A DNA stretch of 10,088 nt from Ettlia oleoabundans (GCA_019693395.1 JAAMXP010004981.1:1-10088), one strand, 5' to 3'; counted from the stretch's first letter, positions 1 to 9,250 are shown. Notes: a model not told the origin generated them from the sequence alone. Numbers and translations: made by a program.

Positions 1-42
1 GGCGAGGCTCTTTCTTCTGGATATGCTTCATCAACTGCGCAG

Positions 43-663
43 GCATACGCAAGTTGTTCGATACTCTTCTTTCTCGTGTGCAACGAACGATACAGCACAC
101 CTCTCTGCTTGCTGTTGTGTCATCCACTGCAGATATGGTTCTGTCGGGGATGGTGCGCTTTGAGCCGCGGCTGTTGGCGGAGGCTGTGAGAATCTGCGGC
201 AGGCTTGGTGCCAGGTGCAATTTGCAGCAGCTGTACAGGATGGTCCACCTACATGTCTGCTCACCTTTGTGTGTGCATGGCTGCTGCCTTCCTACTCATC
301 GTGCACTCTTGTGATGTGCACAGTGAGCGCATCCTGAATGGCTGGCAAGACAGAGCTTCCCCCTCTGCTGTTCTCTGCTTCTCACTCCCTGCTCAACACT
401 CAACCTGGCGCAGTGAGGAGATGCTCCTGGACGAGATAGGGCGGCACTTGATGAAGGTCAGCCACCAGCTGGGCGCTGCCGACATTGCGGGGCTGGTGGA
501 GGGATATGCTGCGCTCGACCATTCCCCCAGCGTGATACTTTTTGAAGCCTTGGCAGCAAGAGCGATAGAGGTTGCCGGCGACTTCACGGCGGAGCAGCGT
601 GCTGTGGTGCAGGCAGGGTATGAGCGGCTTGGGTATGCGGTTAAGGCGCCAAAGCTGCAGTGA
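43..663 (+). CDS. C-terminal part of a helical-repeat protein (OPR/RAP or FASTK-like), partial
   Basis: This is the 3' end of a plus-strand gene that begins outside the window. My model has an exon at 43-214 (after an acceptor GCGCAG) and a last exon at 414-663 ending in TGA. They are joined by a GTGCAA...GCGCAG intron at 215-413 with matching phase. The translation is a run of amphipathic helices such as LLAEAVRICGRLGA, IAGLVEGYAALDHSP and ILFEALAARAIEVAG. That spacing (helix, loop, then an LF.ALA helix) resembles the degenerate repeats of octotricopeptide/RAP or FASTK-like proteins, which in green algae usually act on chloroplast or mitochondrial RNA. No RAP domain is visible at the C-terminus, so the family call is an inference. 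A shorter reading, removing 76-132 as an in-frame 57-nt intron, is also possible. No polyadenylation TGTAA was seen downstream. Confidence 0.55.
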
Positions 664-1323
664 AGTGGCCAGTATGCATCACCACTGCTGCTGCTGTTTG
701 TTGGACTGCTGGTTACCTCATTGGCTTTTTAAATTAACCCTGGTTGCAGCGCATTTTGCAACTGGCATGCTGTCATGTACATTCTTTGCACTTGCCGATA
801 GCTGCTCGCCTGTAGTCACCACTGTTGTATTCTCTTGTACGCTTGTTTAGCCTCTCCCGCTCTTACCGTTTTCCTCTCAGATTCCAGGTTGTTGCTAGGG
901 ATTGAGGGCAGCGCAATGCGTTGTGATATCAGTGACAGGACACTGTGGTCATTAGGTGACTAAAACAGACAAGCAGTTCCAGTTCAGCACAAATGGAACT
1001 GGCAGGGCAAGCAGGGGCGAGATGGAACTGTCAATGGGCGAGCAAACAAAAGAGATTTGGCGACAGTGGACAGGTTTACCAGGATGTGACTTAGTACCCT
1101 TATCAATTGGGCTAAGGCGAATGAATGGTTGGCGTAACAATGCTGAGAGAAAAGGTTAGCATTCAGGCCCTGAAGCGGTGCTGTATTGCAACTGTCTTAT
1201 TCAAGCTGGGCTTGCCAAACCGCCTACGAAAGCTGCCTCAGTGCAGGACTGTACTATGTGCAAAGCTGTGCTTTCGCGCTGTGAATACCTACTGCTGAGG
1301 TGCTACTGCCTGTGATGCTGCTG
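664..1323. other. Tail-to-tail intergenic region
   Basis: This 660-bp stretch lies between the stop of the plus-strand helical-repeat gene and the stop of the minus-strand pfkB gene, so it should hold two converging 3' UTRs. I see no convincing exon on either strand. No TGTAA, the usual chlorophyte polyadenylation signal, appears on either strand here. It contains a small inverted repeat (listed separately), and CTG-rich sequence near its edges. Confidence 0.6.
974..1001. repeat. Inverted repeat, 8-bp stem
   Basis: CAGTTCCA at 974-981 is the exact reverse complement of TGGAACTG at 994-1001, with a 12-nt loop. A further copy of TGGAACTG lies at 1023-1030. It sits between two convergent genes and could form a hairpin in either 3' UTR, but the stem is short and may be chance. 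Confidence 0.4.
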
Positions 1324-3050
1324 CTACTGCTGGGGTGCCACCGCTGTTGGCACCACCAAACCAAGCAGCTGCGCAACCTGCTTCACAGGTGGCAGCAGCA
1401 GAAGGCGATGCAAAGGGGGGTGGCTCAGGAGCGCCAGCCAGTTGTTAGCCCCACTCCCTGGCCTATTGCGCCATTCAGCTTGCAGCGCTTCTGTCACGCA
1501 AGCTGGCTTGCAAGCCTGGGCCTTTGACACTGCCAACCCGGCAGCCCAATGCGCCATGGTCACAGGACTGGTGTGGCCTGCTGCCGCAGCCAGCATGTAC
1601 GCCGTGGCAAAGGTGTCCCCCGCGCCATTGGTATCACGCACAGCATCCACCTGGGTTCCAAAGGCGCAACAAGTCAGCCGGAAGGAGGCGAAGCAAGACC
1701 AGCAGGGGCATACCAAAGGAGGGGTGCGGTGGGCTGGTTGGCGGGCAACCATTTTTGACCGAGCATGAGGGCAGCATGCATTTTGCAAGCAGGCGCTGAC
1801 AGGTCCTGGCATGCCCAAACCTCAGCCAACCTTTGCATCCTGACACTGCAGCGCAGGCTCACTTGAAAAACGGGATAGCGCGCCGGATGGCTGTTGCCTA
1901 GGTGCTCATCCGCACCCTCTTTCCCACGAGTAACCAGGAAGCGTTGGGTGAGGGCCGCCAGCTGAGCCACTGTGCCGTTCGGCCAGGCATCGGTTTCCAC
2001 ATCCGATAAGAACACAGACGTTGTGCTGCCCAAAGCGTCTCTCAGCTGCTGGCTGGGCTGCTGCAGGGCCCTCACCCTGCCAGATCCGTCCAGCTCACGC
2101 TGCAGGCCCTGCGCCATTAGCCCAACCTGCTGCCGCGGCAGGCCAAGCACGCGCTGCCACCAGGGCTGCGGCATTACAAAGCTCCTGGGCTCTAGGTCCT
2201 GTGGCATCAGCGGCCCCAGCAGCAGCGTGTGCGCCCGGCGGCATCGAGCTGGAAGGTGGCGCATCAGCATCGTGATGTTAGGCTGTGCGGTGACGCGCAA
2301 CTTACGGTGATTGCCCTGCAGGCAGAGGCAGGCCAACATACAGACGCACAACACGGCAGCTTGACCGATAAGGGTTAGCATTGCATTGAAACAACTTCCA
2401 ATCAAACAAACAGCTGCCAACAAGCAGCACCCGCCTTTATCTCTGCTCCAGATTGGCAGGCAGGCCAAACACAGCTGCCGCCCTGGTGCACGCACCCAGA
2501 ACGTGTATGTGTGCTCAAACGTCAGCGTGTGGCTGGAAGGTATGACCACTAGGTCGTGGCCCTCAAAGACAGAGCCCAGGTGGGCGTCTGCTGCATTGGC
2601 GGTCACGACGCAAGCCCGTGTTCCAAACGCAGTGGCAACAGCGGCGGCGTAAGATACGGCACCACCCAGCGCCTGTTTCCCTTCCACCACATCTACCGTC
2701 ACATTACCCACAATGGTGATGCCGGGTGTCCTGCAGGACAGAAGATGGACGGGAATTCCATAACAGTTTCAAGAGGGTGCGGGCCCGTTGAGCTGGCGCT
2801 GGCGCTTGGCGTTCGGGGGAGCCGGGGCCGGCGGCCAGTTGCCGCTTCTGCTTCCAGCAGTTACGCCTCACCGCACTCACTTCCAGTAATGAGCCAGAAA
2901 AAAGGCCAATGTCAGCGCTAGGAGGGAAGTCACATGGCGCCCTATGTTCTTCCTCCGCCGCAGCAACTCCCTCACAGTGTGGCAATTGGCCAGGGACTGT
3001 GCAGAAGCTGGGGTGCGGGTGTTCAAGTTGTGCGGCACCAAGCGTACCAT
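1324..3050 (-). CDS. pfkB-family carbohydrate/nucleoside kinase with N-terminal membrane anchor
   Basis: Four exons (3050-2881, 2730-2496, 2315-1863, 1650-1324) join in phase through GTGAGT, GTGCGT and GTGAGC donors to give about 394 residues. The ATG at 3050 is the first in its frame after an in-frame TAG at 3074-3072. The kinase core begins near residue 60 with ITIVGNVTVDVVEG, followed by the substrate-side glycine pair in ALGGAVSYAAAVATAFG (about 77-93). It ends with the family signature DTNGAGDTFATAY (292-304); the Asp of GAGD (298) is the expected catalytic base. An ATP-site-like LVTRGKEGADE lies in exon 3. The overall pattern is closest to plant/algal pfkB proteins of the inositol-kinase-like group, but the substrate cannot be read from sequence. 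Residues 1-38 are Arg-rich with one acidic residue, and residues 40-53 are strongly hydrophobic (VTSLLALTLAFFLA), which is unusual for this family. The C-terminal 40 residues are low-complexity. It is transcribed away from the mannanase, 589 bp from that stop codon. Confidence 0.88.
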
Positions 3051-3255
3051 TGCCCGCAAACCTCCCCGCAGCTATGTTCAGTGCTGCAGGGCGGTCATGA
3101 ACGGTCAGTGAAAAGAACATGGAGATGATCAACCCTGAAAACCAGACGTGCCGACCGAATGCCTGCGGTGCCTGCTGAGCTGCTGTGTCAGCCTGAGTTC
3201 AGCCTCAGCCCTGCATGAGGTCAGGGCTCGAGGTCAGGAGCTGATCTCCTACTGT

Positions 3256-3294
3256 TTACAGAAAACTCGCTTACGTGTTCCAGCCTACCTTACA
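3256..3294 (-). terminator. Candidate polyadenylation signals (two TGTAA) for the mannanase gene
   Basis: The minus strand has TGTAA at 3294-3290 and again at 3260-3256. TGTAA is the usual near-upstream element in chlorophyte mRNAs. The other minus-strand genes here lack one in a suitable place, so use of this signal is uncertain. Confidence 0.3.
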
Positions 3295-3303
3295 GCAGTT
3301 CCA

Positions 3304-3310
3304 TTTTATA
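3304..3310 (-). promoter_or_regulatory. TATA-like box, candidate pfkB promoter
   Basis: The minus strand reads TATAAAA inside an AT-rich patch, about 255 nt upstream of the pfkB ATG. If used, transcription would start near 3275 and leave a 5' UTR of about 225 nt. This is motif-only evidence, and the same patch may belong to the 3' UTR of the mannanase. Confidence 0.3.
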
Positions 3311-3639
3311 TTCTCACAATCTGGAAGCAATCCAATATGTTTCATTGTTTTTCAGAAACCGCTGAGGCGTCATGATATCCTCTCCCACCTCGGGCTTCAT
3401 GGTGCCTTTGATACTGTAGCATCTTCGAGGAACACCTGAGCACGTTGCACCACAGTTAGACCTGCGCTTCGATGTCCCGAAAGATGGGTTTGGCTTTTGC
3501 CGGCGGTTTGGCGGCTGCGCTGCGCACCCTGCGCATTTGACCGTCTTCTGGTCCAGGTACTGCTAGATGTGACTGTTTTGTAACCCCACAGCCTGCCACG
3601 TTGACTGAACCGGCAGCTCCGCAGTTTTTATGCAAAGGG

Positions 3640-6600
3640 CTAGACTCGCAGCAACTTTCGCCCTGCTTGCAGGCCCGTCAGGCCTTGGGGGACATCGCCA
3701 TCACCAGGGGAGGTGCGGAGGGTACAGCCAGGCACTAGCTCCCCACCGCTACTTGCCATTTCATGGGCAAAGGGTTCTATGTGTTCAGTGAATGTGGAGT
3801 CCCCCTGCACAGTCAACCGTTGGCAACATGGTTGAAAGCATCAATTCAGACAAGCTCCACCATTGCAAGAATCCTTGTTAAACCTGTGCTGCTGTTGACA
3901 TCCAAGTTTCCTCACTTTATGGATATTGGTGCCGACTCCAGGTCGTGGTCCTGACTCGCCGTCCCACTGCAACAACACCCCCGGAAAACAAGATGACTGG
4001 CCGGTGCTTGGGCTTAGAGCCTGATTCACAGCCAAACATGCAGCCACCCAAACATTACAGGCAGCTACCATGCGGGTTCAAGCCATCCAGTCTATCACAA
4101 GAGGGCGCAGGAACGCAAAACAACGCTTGCCTGCCAGAAGAGTGCGAGGGCCACCAGACTGCAGCGAGCCCGCAACTGCGTCATGCACCAACGCAAACCA
4201 CGGGTCCCTCTCAGAAGTAATGTTGGCCTTTACTGCAGTTGACTCAATCATAACGAGGTGTCATTTGCAGGTTGCGAGGCAGCACGGAAAATGGGTCAAG
4301 AACGCTTGGCGCATACCCGCTGGGCTAAGACAGCTCGACACGCCCAATCGAGATGCAGGCTACTGTTGCCCCTTTGCCAAACTCCTCCAGAACCAATACC
4401 TTGCCCAGCTCATTGGCCACCTGTATTAATCCGGTTGAAATATGGCAATGATGACAGAAGAGTGGCAGAAAGCTTAAAAGACAGATTGCCGGCCGAAGCA
4501 ATACAAGCAGCATTTTTAGCACTGGCCGACCTGAATGTGGGCATCGATCCACGTCTGGCCAAAATCAACGTCTAAGATGCCTTTGCTCCAGCTGCATGTA
4601 GCCGGGTAATTGAGGAGAAAATGGGGCCATGACAAGGGCAAAGGCGGAAAAATATTCCCCTGTCAGGCAGCACTGCGCTGTGAGTTGGGAGCTGAGCAAG
4701 CCCCAAAAATTCACTTGTCGGGCCACAAGTGCATAACGGCATAAGAAATGGAGGTGTGGGCATGGTTGGCACGAAAATCTTGGCCAGTACGGGGCCCCCA
4801 CATGGTGCCGTCATTGGGATTGAATACTGCACCCACACAACAGGGGACAGGCATCGCTTGTGGCAGTTGTGGTTCCTCAAAGGCAGGTGGAAATCTTGGT
4901 AGATGCAGGCGTCTGGCCCCTGCTGTGCCTGCCTGTCATTGGGTCTGACTCATCAAAAAAGCCCTCGGCCCCTGAAGTAATGAGATGGTTGGGGTCAATG
5001 CTCTGCGGGGGGGGGCGGGGGGGGGCGCGCGCGCTTGCATGGTACACAATAAGAACACGGTGAGGCATGCAGCAAACGGTCGGCGATGAGCAAGGGTGAT
5101 CAGCACCATCGACAGCTCTCCTGCAGGTATGCACTCAGCTCCCCTATCCAGCTGTCCACAGCACCTGGTCCGCAGTACTTGCAGCGTGGCTCATTCATCA
5201 AATTCCAGCTGAACCAGGAGATGAGGCATTGCAACACAGATTACCGCCTGCATTGTTCCATGGTAAATTTGCCTGAATAAGTTATGAGCATTGACCGTCA
5301 CACTGGCCACCTGAAGATGACTGGGTCATCGCGGTACAGGAGCCCGTTGACGGTATTGCGGCGGTTGACAATTGCATTAAATAACTCTTTGACCTACACA
5401 CCACACCACATATCAGCAATGAGAACCATTATATTGCAGGCGACAAAATAAATGTCGAGTAAATTTCAGTTGGGCTGTCAGCACTATGAACGTTCAGCCC
5501 ACCCTCAGCCCGGCTCATCGCATGCACCTGCTTACGGCACTGGGGCGATATAAGCCATTTGTATGGCGTGCTGGCGCGCTCGGTGGCATTCGGCACTGCC
5601 TCCTGCCGCACATCAATGTCAGGCCTGGGCTTCACGTTGCTCCCGCTGGTGCCACACCTGGAACAGGAGCGAGTGCACTCAATGATGGCTCTGTTGTGCA
5701 TTACACAGCAGCTGCAGCTATGGCGTTCTGTTGGTGCCGATGCAGGGGCAGGGCAACCAGCAGCAATCATGCACTGCCCTGCCATGGTCACTCGGCTTAT
5801 GTATAGTTCACCATTTCTCCCACTGTGCAACCCATTCATTTTTCCACGAGTTGACGAAGGCCAGTGTGAGCTTGATGCCGTATCTGGCGGCCTCAGCAAG
5901 GATTAAGTCCAGGGCGCGTGCTGCACCCTCGTGTAGCTGGCCTGCACATTATGGCATGGATAGGATTCGTTGCAGCAAGGTCAGCAGGCTCATCTGCTCA
6001 CGCAGAAGTGCAGGCAAGGTGGAGGCCACCGGCTCCACCATCCAATCAGAGTCCTGTGGTCCGCTCAACCAGCCTGCCTGTGCACCTGGGCCAGAAAGCA
6101 GGTTCCCTCCCTCGCCAGTCAGGAAGAAGCGCAATGTGTTTAATTTTGCGTCATTGGCCTGCAGCACAGGCAGGGCTTGGTCACTGGAAGGTGCAGGAGC
6201 GAAGTGTCAGCGCTGCGCAAGCGGCACTGGCGTTGGCAGGCTGGGCATACCTGCTGGAACTTGAGGCTGATATAGGAGGGATTCGACTGTACGCGCTGGA
6301 TCAAGCCCCAAGCATTCCAGCCTGCAGCATGGGAATGAGAGGTTTTTTGGTGGGGCAACCTGGCACAAGCAGCGTACCAGCAGCCACCTGGCGTCAAGTC
6401 TGCCATGCCCGCCACACATCCCCTCTGCTGGGGTACTCACCTGAGAACCGGTACTCATGGCAGCCGTCGTTTACAAAGCGGCCATTTGAGATACGGATGA
6501 AACCTTGAACCAGTGTGAAGACGCAGACATCAGAGACCGCCTGTGATGTCAACAGGTTGTGGCCATGGTCGTGGCATGTCGGCCAATGCCTGTGTCAGCG

Positions 6601-6829
6601 GCATAGGCTGATGAGGCTTACATCCCGCACCTGTGCCTGGCAGACGGGCCCTGCCACAGCTAACAGAAGAGAAACCGCCGCCAGGGCTTTCAAAACACCC
6701 GTTCTGGCTACCTCGACCTGCAGGCCGACCCTGGGTTAGCCGACCCCCCTTGCGCCTGTTGGGCTATTGCGATTGGTTGGTACCAAGTCTGCCCTAGAAG
6801 AGTGAGCAGGTCAACTTATTGCTGGGCAT
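3640..6829 (-). CDS. Secreted mannan endo-1,4-beta-mannosidase (GH5_7-type mannanase)
   Basis: It would hydrolyse internal beta-1,4 bonds of mannan in the wall or outside the cell. Exons: 6829-6816, 6703-6631, 6540-6441, 6321-6251, 6158-6086, 5941-5812, 5657-5528, 5393-5311, 5208-5121, 5002-4933, 4826-4715, 4591-4531, 4420-4342, 4232-4135, 3966-3916, 3804-3640; about 465 residues, stop TAG. Residues 1-29 form a signal peptide (LKALAAVSLLLAVAG core, likely cleavage near QA-Q). Family landmarks in order: FSGWNAWG (61-68), LNTLRFF, the ARALDLILAEAARYGIKL helix, VNRRNTVNG and YRDDPVIFSWNLMNEPRC with acid/base Glu231. Then come SIDPNHLITSGAEGFF, MHLWPDNW, WIDAHIQ, and VLEEFGK with nucleophile Glu348. 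The 117-residue spacing of the two Glu fits plant mannanases. The C-terminal STFTEHIEPFAHEMA helix is followed by a 35-residue tail not expected in the family. Introns are 90-168 bp. Weak points: exon 1 (14 nt, donor GTTGAC), intron 9 (GA donor), introns 10 and 14 (GC donors), donor 13 (GTGTCG). Confidence 0.92.
3967..4134 (-). other. Intron 14 of the mannanase, donor unresolved (GC donor favoured)
   Basis: Exon 14 carries ERDPWFALVHDAVAGSLQSGG. Exon 15 carries WDGESGPRPGVGTNIHK and must begin in phase 0. The phase-compatible donor CTG|GCAGGC at 4134 with acceptor TTGTTGCAG gives SGGPRTLLWDGESG. A better-looking GC donor four bases on (CAG|GCAAGC) is out of phase with the best acceptor. A GT donor at 4098 (GTGATA) would add 12 residues. 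Confidence 0.4.
4827..4932 (-). other. GC-AG intron 10 of the mannanase
   Basis: Exon 10 ends ...DESDPMT plus one base, and exon 11 begins with two bases then FNPNDGTMWG. The phase works only with the donor CAG|GCAGGC at 4932, giving DPMTVFNPNDG. No GT in the right phase is available nearby. GC-AG introns are a known minor class. Confidence 0.6.
5003..5120 (-). other. Non-canonical (GA-AG) intron 9 of the mannanase, candidate
   Basis: Exon 9 ends with GELSAYLQ and exon 10 opens with SIDPNHL. Joining them directly in phase 0 reproduces the family alignment, but the intron then starts with GAGAGC after CTGCAG. A canonical alternative is donor GTGCTG at 5106 with acceptor CGCAGAG ending at 5001. 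It keeps the frame but inserts four residues (ESCR and a Cys in place of Ser) before IDPNHL. The acceptor lies behind two C9 runs (transcript strand), a strong pyrimidine tract. Confidence 0.5.
5004..5034. repeat. G9-C-G9 tract followed by alternating CG
   Basis: On the plus strand there are two runs of nine G split by one C (5007-5015, 5017-5025), followed by CGCGCGCGC at 5026-5034. In the mannanase transcript this reads as alternating purine/pyrimidine, then two C9 runs directly before the CGCAG acceptor of intron 9. It can serve as the pyrimidine tract. The DNA could also form G-quadruplex or Z-DNA structures. Run lengths are prone to sequencing error. Confidence 0.75.
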
Positions 6830-6944
6830 ATGCTCGGGTTCAACACGTTTTTAACGTAAGAGTCCAAGAAAACACAGTACTCGAGAAAGCTGTGTGAAGG
6901 TAAAAAACAGGATGGTTCCAGCCAACGCAGCTGTCAGCCCAAGT
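6830..6944 (-). promoter_or_regulatory. 115-bp spacer between CCZ1 stop and mannanase start
   Basis: Only 115 bp separate the CCZ1 stop (6945) from the proposed mannanase ATG (6829), both on the minus strand. The spacer has no minus-strand TGTAA and no clear TATA box, so it would have to hold a 3' UTR, promoter and 5' UTR. Either the transcripts overlap, the two genes share one transcript, or the true first exon of the mannanase lies elsewhere. Confidence 0.5.
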
Positions 6945-9250
6945 TTAGATCATAAATGTGGTTTCAGCAAATATCTGCAGCAGTCTAGCCGCTTCAACAA
7001 CGTCGCGCGTCCGACGTTCACGCACCGCCAACAGCCGCCGCCCACTGGCTGGCTGCAGCCAGGCACGCGCCCAGCAGTCCTGGTTGCTTCTGGACAAAAC
7101 TCCAAGCACCTCATTGGAGTTGTTGCTGCTGAGGCTACTGGGATTTGGCTGCCAGCAAGTGTCTGACTGTTGAGTCGCACCAATGGCGACAGCTGGCCTA
7201 CAAGCACCAGCATTGCCGTCACTAGTCTCAGCTGTGCTGGCCTCCACAGCGGCTGCTGCCTGTGGCAGCCTGCCCACTGACTCGTGTACCGCGGCAGCCA
7301 GAGCACGTGCATGGTGGCTCATCGCGCTGACCTTGATGCGGGGGGAGGCGCGGGCAACAGCCTGCGGCTGGTCCTGCCATAGGTAGCGGAAGCCTGGCAG
7401 GTGCGCTGCCTCTGCCTTGCCGACTCGTAGGTCCTCTCCAATCTATATAGATTAGTGGAAGAAGGGCAGAAGCGGCCAATTGGAGGTCCAGCTGAGCTGG
7501 CAAAGCGCGGTTGAAGCAGCAAGCTTAAAACAGCTCAAGCTTCAAGCCTGACACGAGGCAGGCTATATCGCCCATAACCTGTGCCATGCATTCCTCACCT
7601 GAGATGCCAGGTCCCTGGCTGCCCCCGCCACCAAGCCATGCAGGCCTGCCAGCAGTTGCGTGCTGAGCAGTGCATCTCCATCCAGCAGCATAACCACAAG
7701 CAGTCGGCCCTCTAACAGCGGCAGCAGGTGGTGGGTGCCGGGCCCCCCGCTGCAAGACCCCTCCTGCTGCCAGCCCTGATGCCCGCTGGGACAGTGCTGC
7801 AAGTGCACAATCGGCAGTGCTGGCGGAGCGGGAGGGCCTGCTTCTTCTTTGCCAGCTGCTGCACCTGTGCGTACGTGCTGCACAAGGAAACCGCTGGGCA
7901 GTTGCCGCCAAGAGCCGCCGTCTAAAGCCCGCACGCCTGGAGCTCCGCTGATGGCTGCTGCACTGCTGCTGTTGGCACTGTCAGCGCTGCTATTCTGGCT
8001 GCCGATCTTGCTGCTGCTGGTGGCGTGCAGCAAGCCATTGGCGATGAGGGCATACACTGCTGCTGTATCCTGGGGTGCCAGGCTGCTCGACAGCAAGTGT
8101 GGCCCATACAGCAGCACCGTGCCACGCACTGTCCGACGGCCATGCAGACTGGACTGCAACAACTGGTTGCTCAGGCTTTGCACTGACAGTGCAGCGCTTT
8201 GCGACAGCTGCAGCAGCGGCGGAAGCGAAATGTCACCCAGTGGGTTGCGCAACTCTCGGTGCTGCCAGCTGTGGCTGCTGCCCAGCTGCTGACCAACGTG
8301 CTCCACCACCGCCTGCAGCCCCAAACGTGCCACACGGCCGCTGGGGTCCTGCATGCGAGCAGACGGTGCCTTGCCTTAGCATGTATGTGGGCGGGGTGGC
8401 AGCAAGGGGAGCACTGGAGGCAGGAGGTGGCCATGCACCTGCCTGTGCCTGTCGTCATAATGGCGGTTGCTCATCTTGCATAGCTCAAAGCTGCAGAAAC
8501 CCTCCATGGTGTTATTTGCCTGACCAGCTACTCCCACTGCGACGATATTCAGGTTCTGTGGCCAGCACATGCGCCCACCTGATTCAACAATGCCTGCACG
8601 CTGCCACATAGTACAGTGGCCAGCAGGTGGACTTGGCGCAGAAGAGAGCGCAGGGTATGCGTTGTGGCGTGACGCGGCAGCCAGTTCGTGGGAGCCAGCT
8701 GCAGCAAGGCAACGGCCAAATCGAGAGCATGATGCTGAGTGCTCTCATACACTCCCACTCGCCCACCCACCCATCTCTGCTTGGCAGTTAATAGCTCGGT
8801 ATGTATAACAACTTGAAGATTCAACTGCCAGGAAATGTGCAGCCTAGACCTGTACCGCATGCAGTGCAGTGCGCACCGCGGCAAACCAGAGGTGCGGCTC
8901 CGGCTCGTGCATCACCCACAGGCCGCTATCTGTCTCCGCCTCATCCCAGCGAGGCTGCTGCATGATAGAGGCAAAGCAACCCAACTTGCAAGCAGTAGAC
9001 GTTCAATTTGTGACGTCATTAAAGGAGGAGGCAAAAGTCCACACCTGCAGGTTCAGCGGGCGGCGCCGCTCACCTGGACGGCGGTGAAGCTGGCTGTGAA
9101 CAGAAGCATGCCCTGCAGCAGTCCCGCGATACCACACTGATGGGTAAGTGATACACCAGGGCCGCCGGGGTAGCCAGCCAGCACTTTCTGATCCTCTTCT
9201 CCCTCTTTATTGCCCCGCCGAGTATCAAAAACAAGTAGCTGCAGAACCAT
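6945..9250 (-). CDS. CCZ1: CCZ1-like vacuolar fusion protein (subunit of the MON1-CCZ1 Rab7 exchange factor)
   Basis: CCZ1 pairs with MON1 to activate Rab7-type GTPases on late endosomes, driving fusion with the vacuole. Five exons (9250-9074, 8957-8850, 8698-8579, 8348-7599, 7442-6945) all join in phase 0 with GT-AG introns, giving about 550 residues. The ATG is the first in its frame of the opening exon. The first longin domain is shown by LQLLVFDTRRGNKEGEE at the N-terminus, GLLQGMLLFTASF, then WVMHEPEPHLWFAAV (exon 2) and LRSLLRQVHLLATVLCGSVQ (exon 3). The second longin-like domain starts near residue 206 with RRTVRGTVLLYGPHLLSSSL and APQDTAAVYALIANGLL. The C-terminal domain shows HLPGFRYLWQDQPQAVARAS and ends RRLLAVRERRTRDVVEAARL...FAETTFMI. 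A Ser/Ala-rich insert follows the second longin start (about 245-275). Length and order match plant CCZ1. It shares a head-to-head promoter region with SAE1. Confidence 0.88.

Larger units (their letters stand above)
3051..3639. other. Intergenic region: mannanase 3' UTR and pfkB promoter/5' UTR
   Basis: This 589-bp gap separates two minus-strand genes. No convincing exon is seen on either strand. On the minus strand it contains two TGTAA motifs (3294-3290 and 3260-3256), which could end the mannanase transcript about 350 nt after its stop. An AT-rich patch at about 3295-3350 carries a TATA-like motif for the pfkB gene. A 7-bp stem with an 8-nt loop (AGCCCTG at 3207-3213, CAGGGCT at 3222-3228) is also present. 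Confidence 0.5.

Noticed and set aside
76..132. A 57-nt intron in the helical-repeat gene (GTGTGC...CTGCAG)
   Set aside because: The phase would fit, but the segment is open in frame and its translation continues the helical pattern, so I keep it as exon; not excluded.
2556..2921. Plus-strand open frame of 121 codons
   Set aside because: It is antisense to pfkB exon 2 and intron 1, with no family similarity.
2704..3132. Minus-strand open frame of 142 codons as the pfkB N-terminus
   Set aside because: It is out of frame with the kinase core at 2730; the frame ending ...FFLAHYWK at the GTGAGT donor joins in phase instead.
4070..4575. Plus-strand frames ending near 4429 and 4575
   Set aside because: They are antisense to mannanase exons 12-14 and show no conserved features.
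5731..6508. Long plus-strand open frames (177 and 196 codons at 5731-6264 and 5918-6508)
   Set aside because: They lie antisense to mannanase exons 3-6, cross its introns, have low-complexity composition and resemble no family.
8075..8611. Plus-strand open frame of 178 codons
   Set aside because: It is antisense to CCZ1 exons 3 and 4; Cys/Ala-rich translation without domain features.
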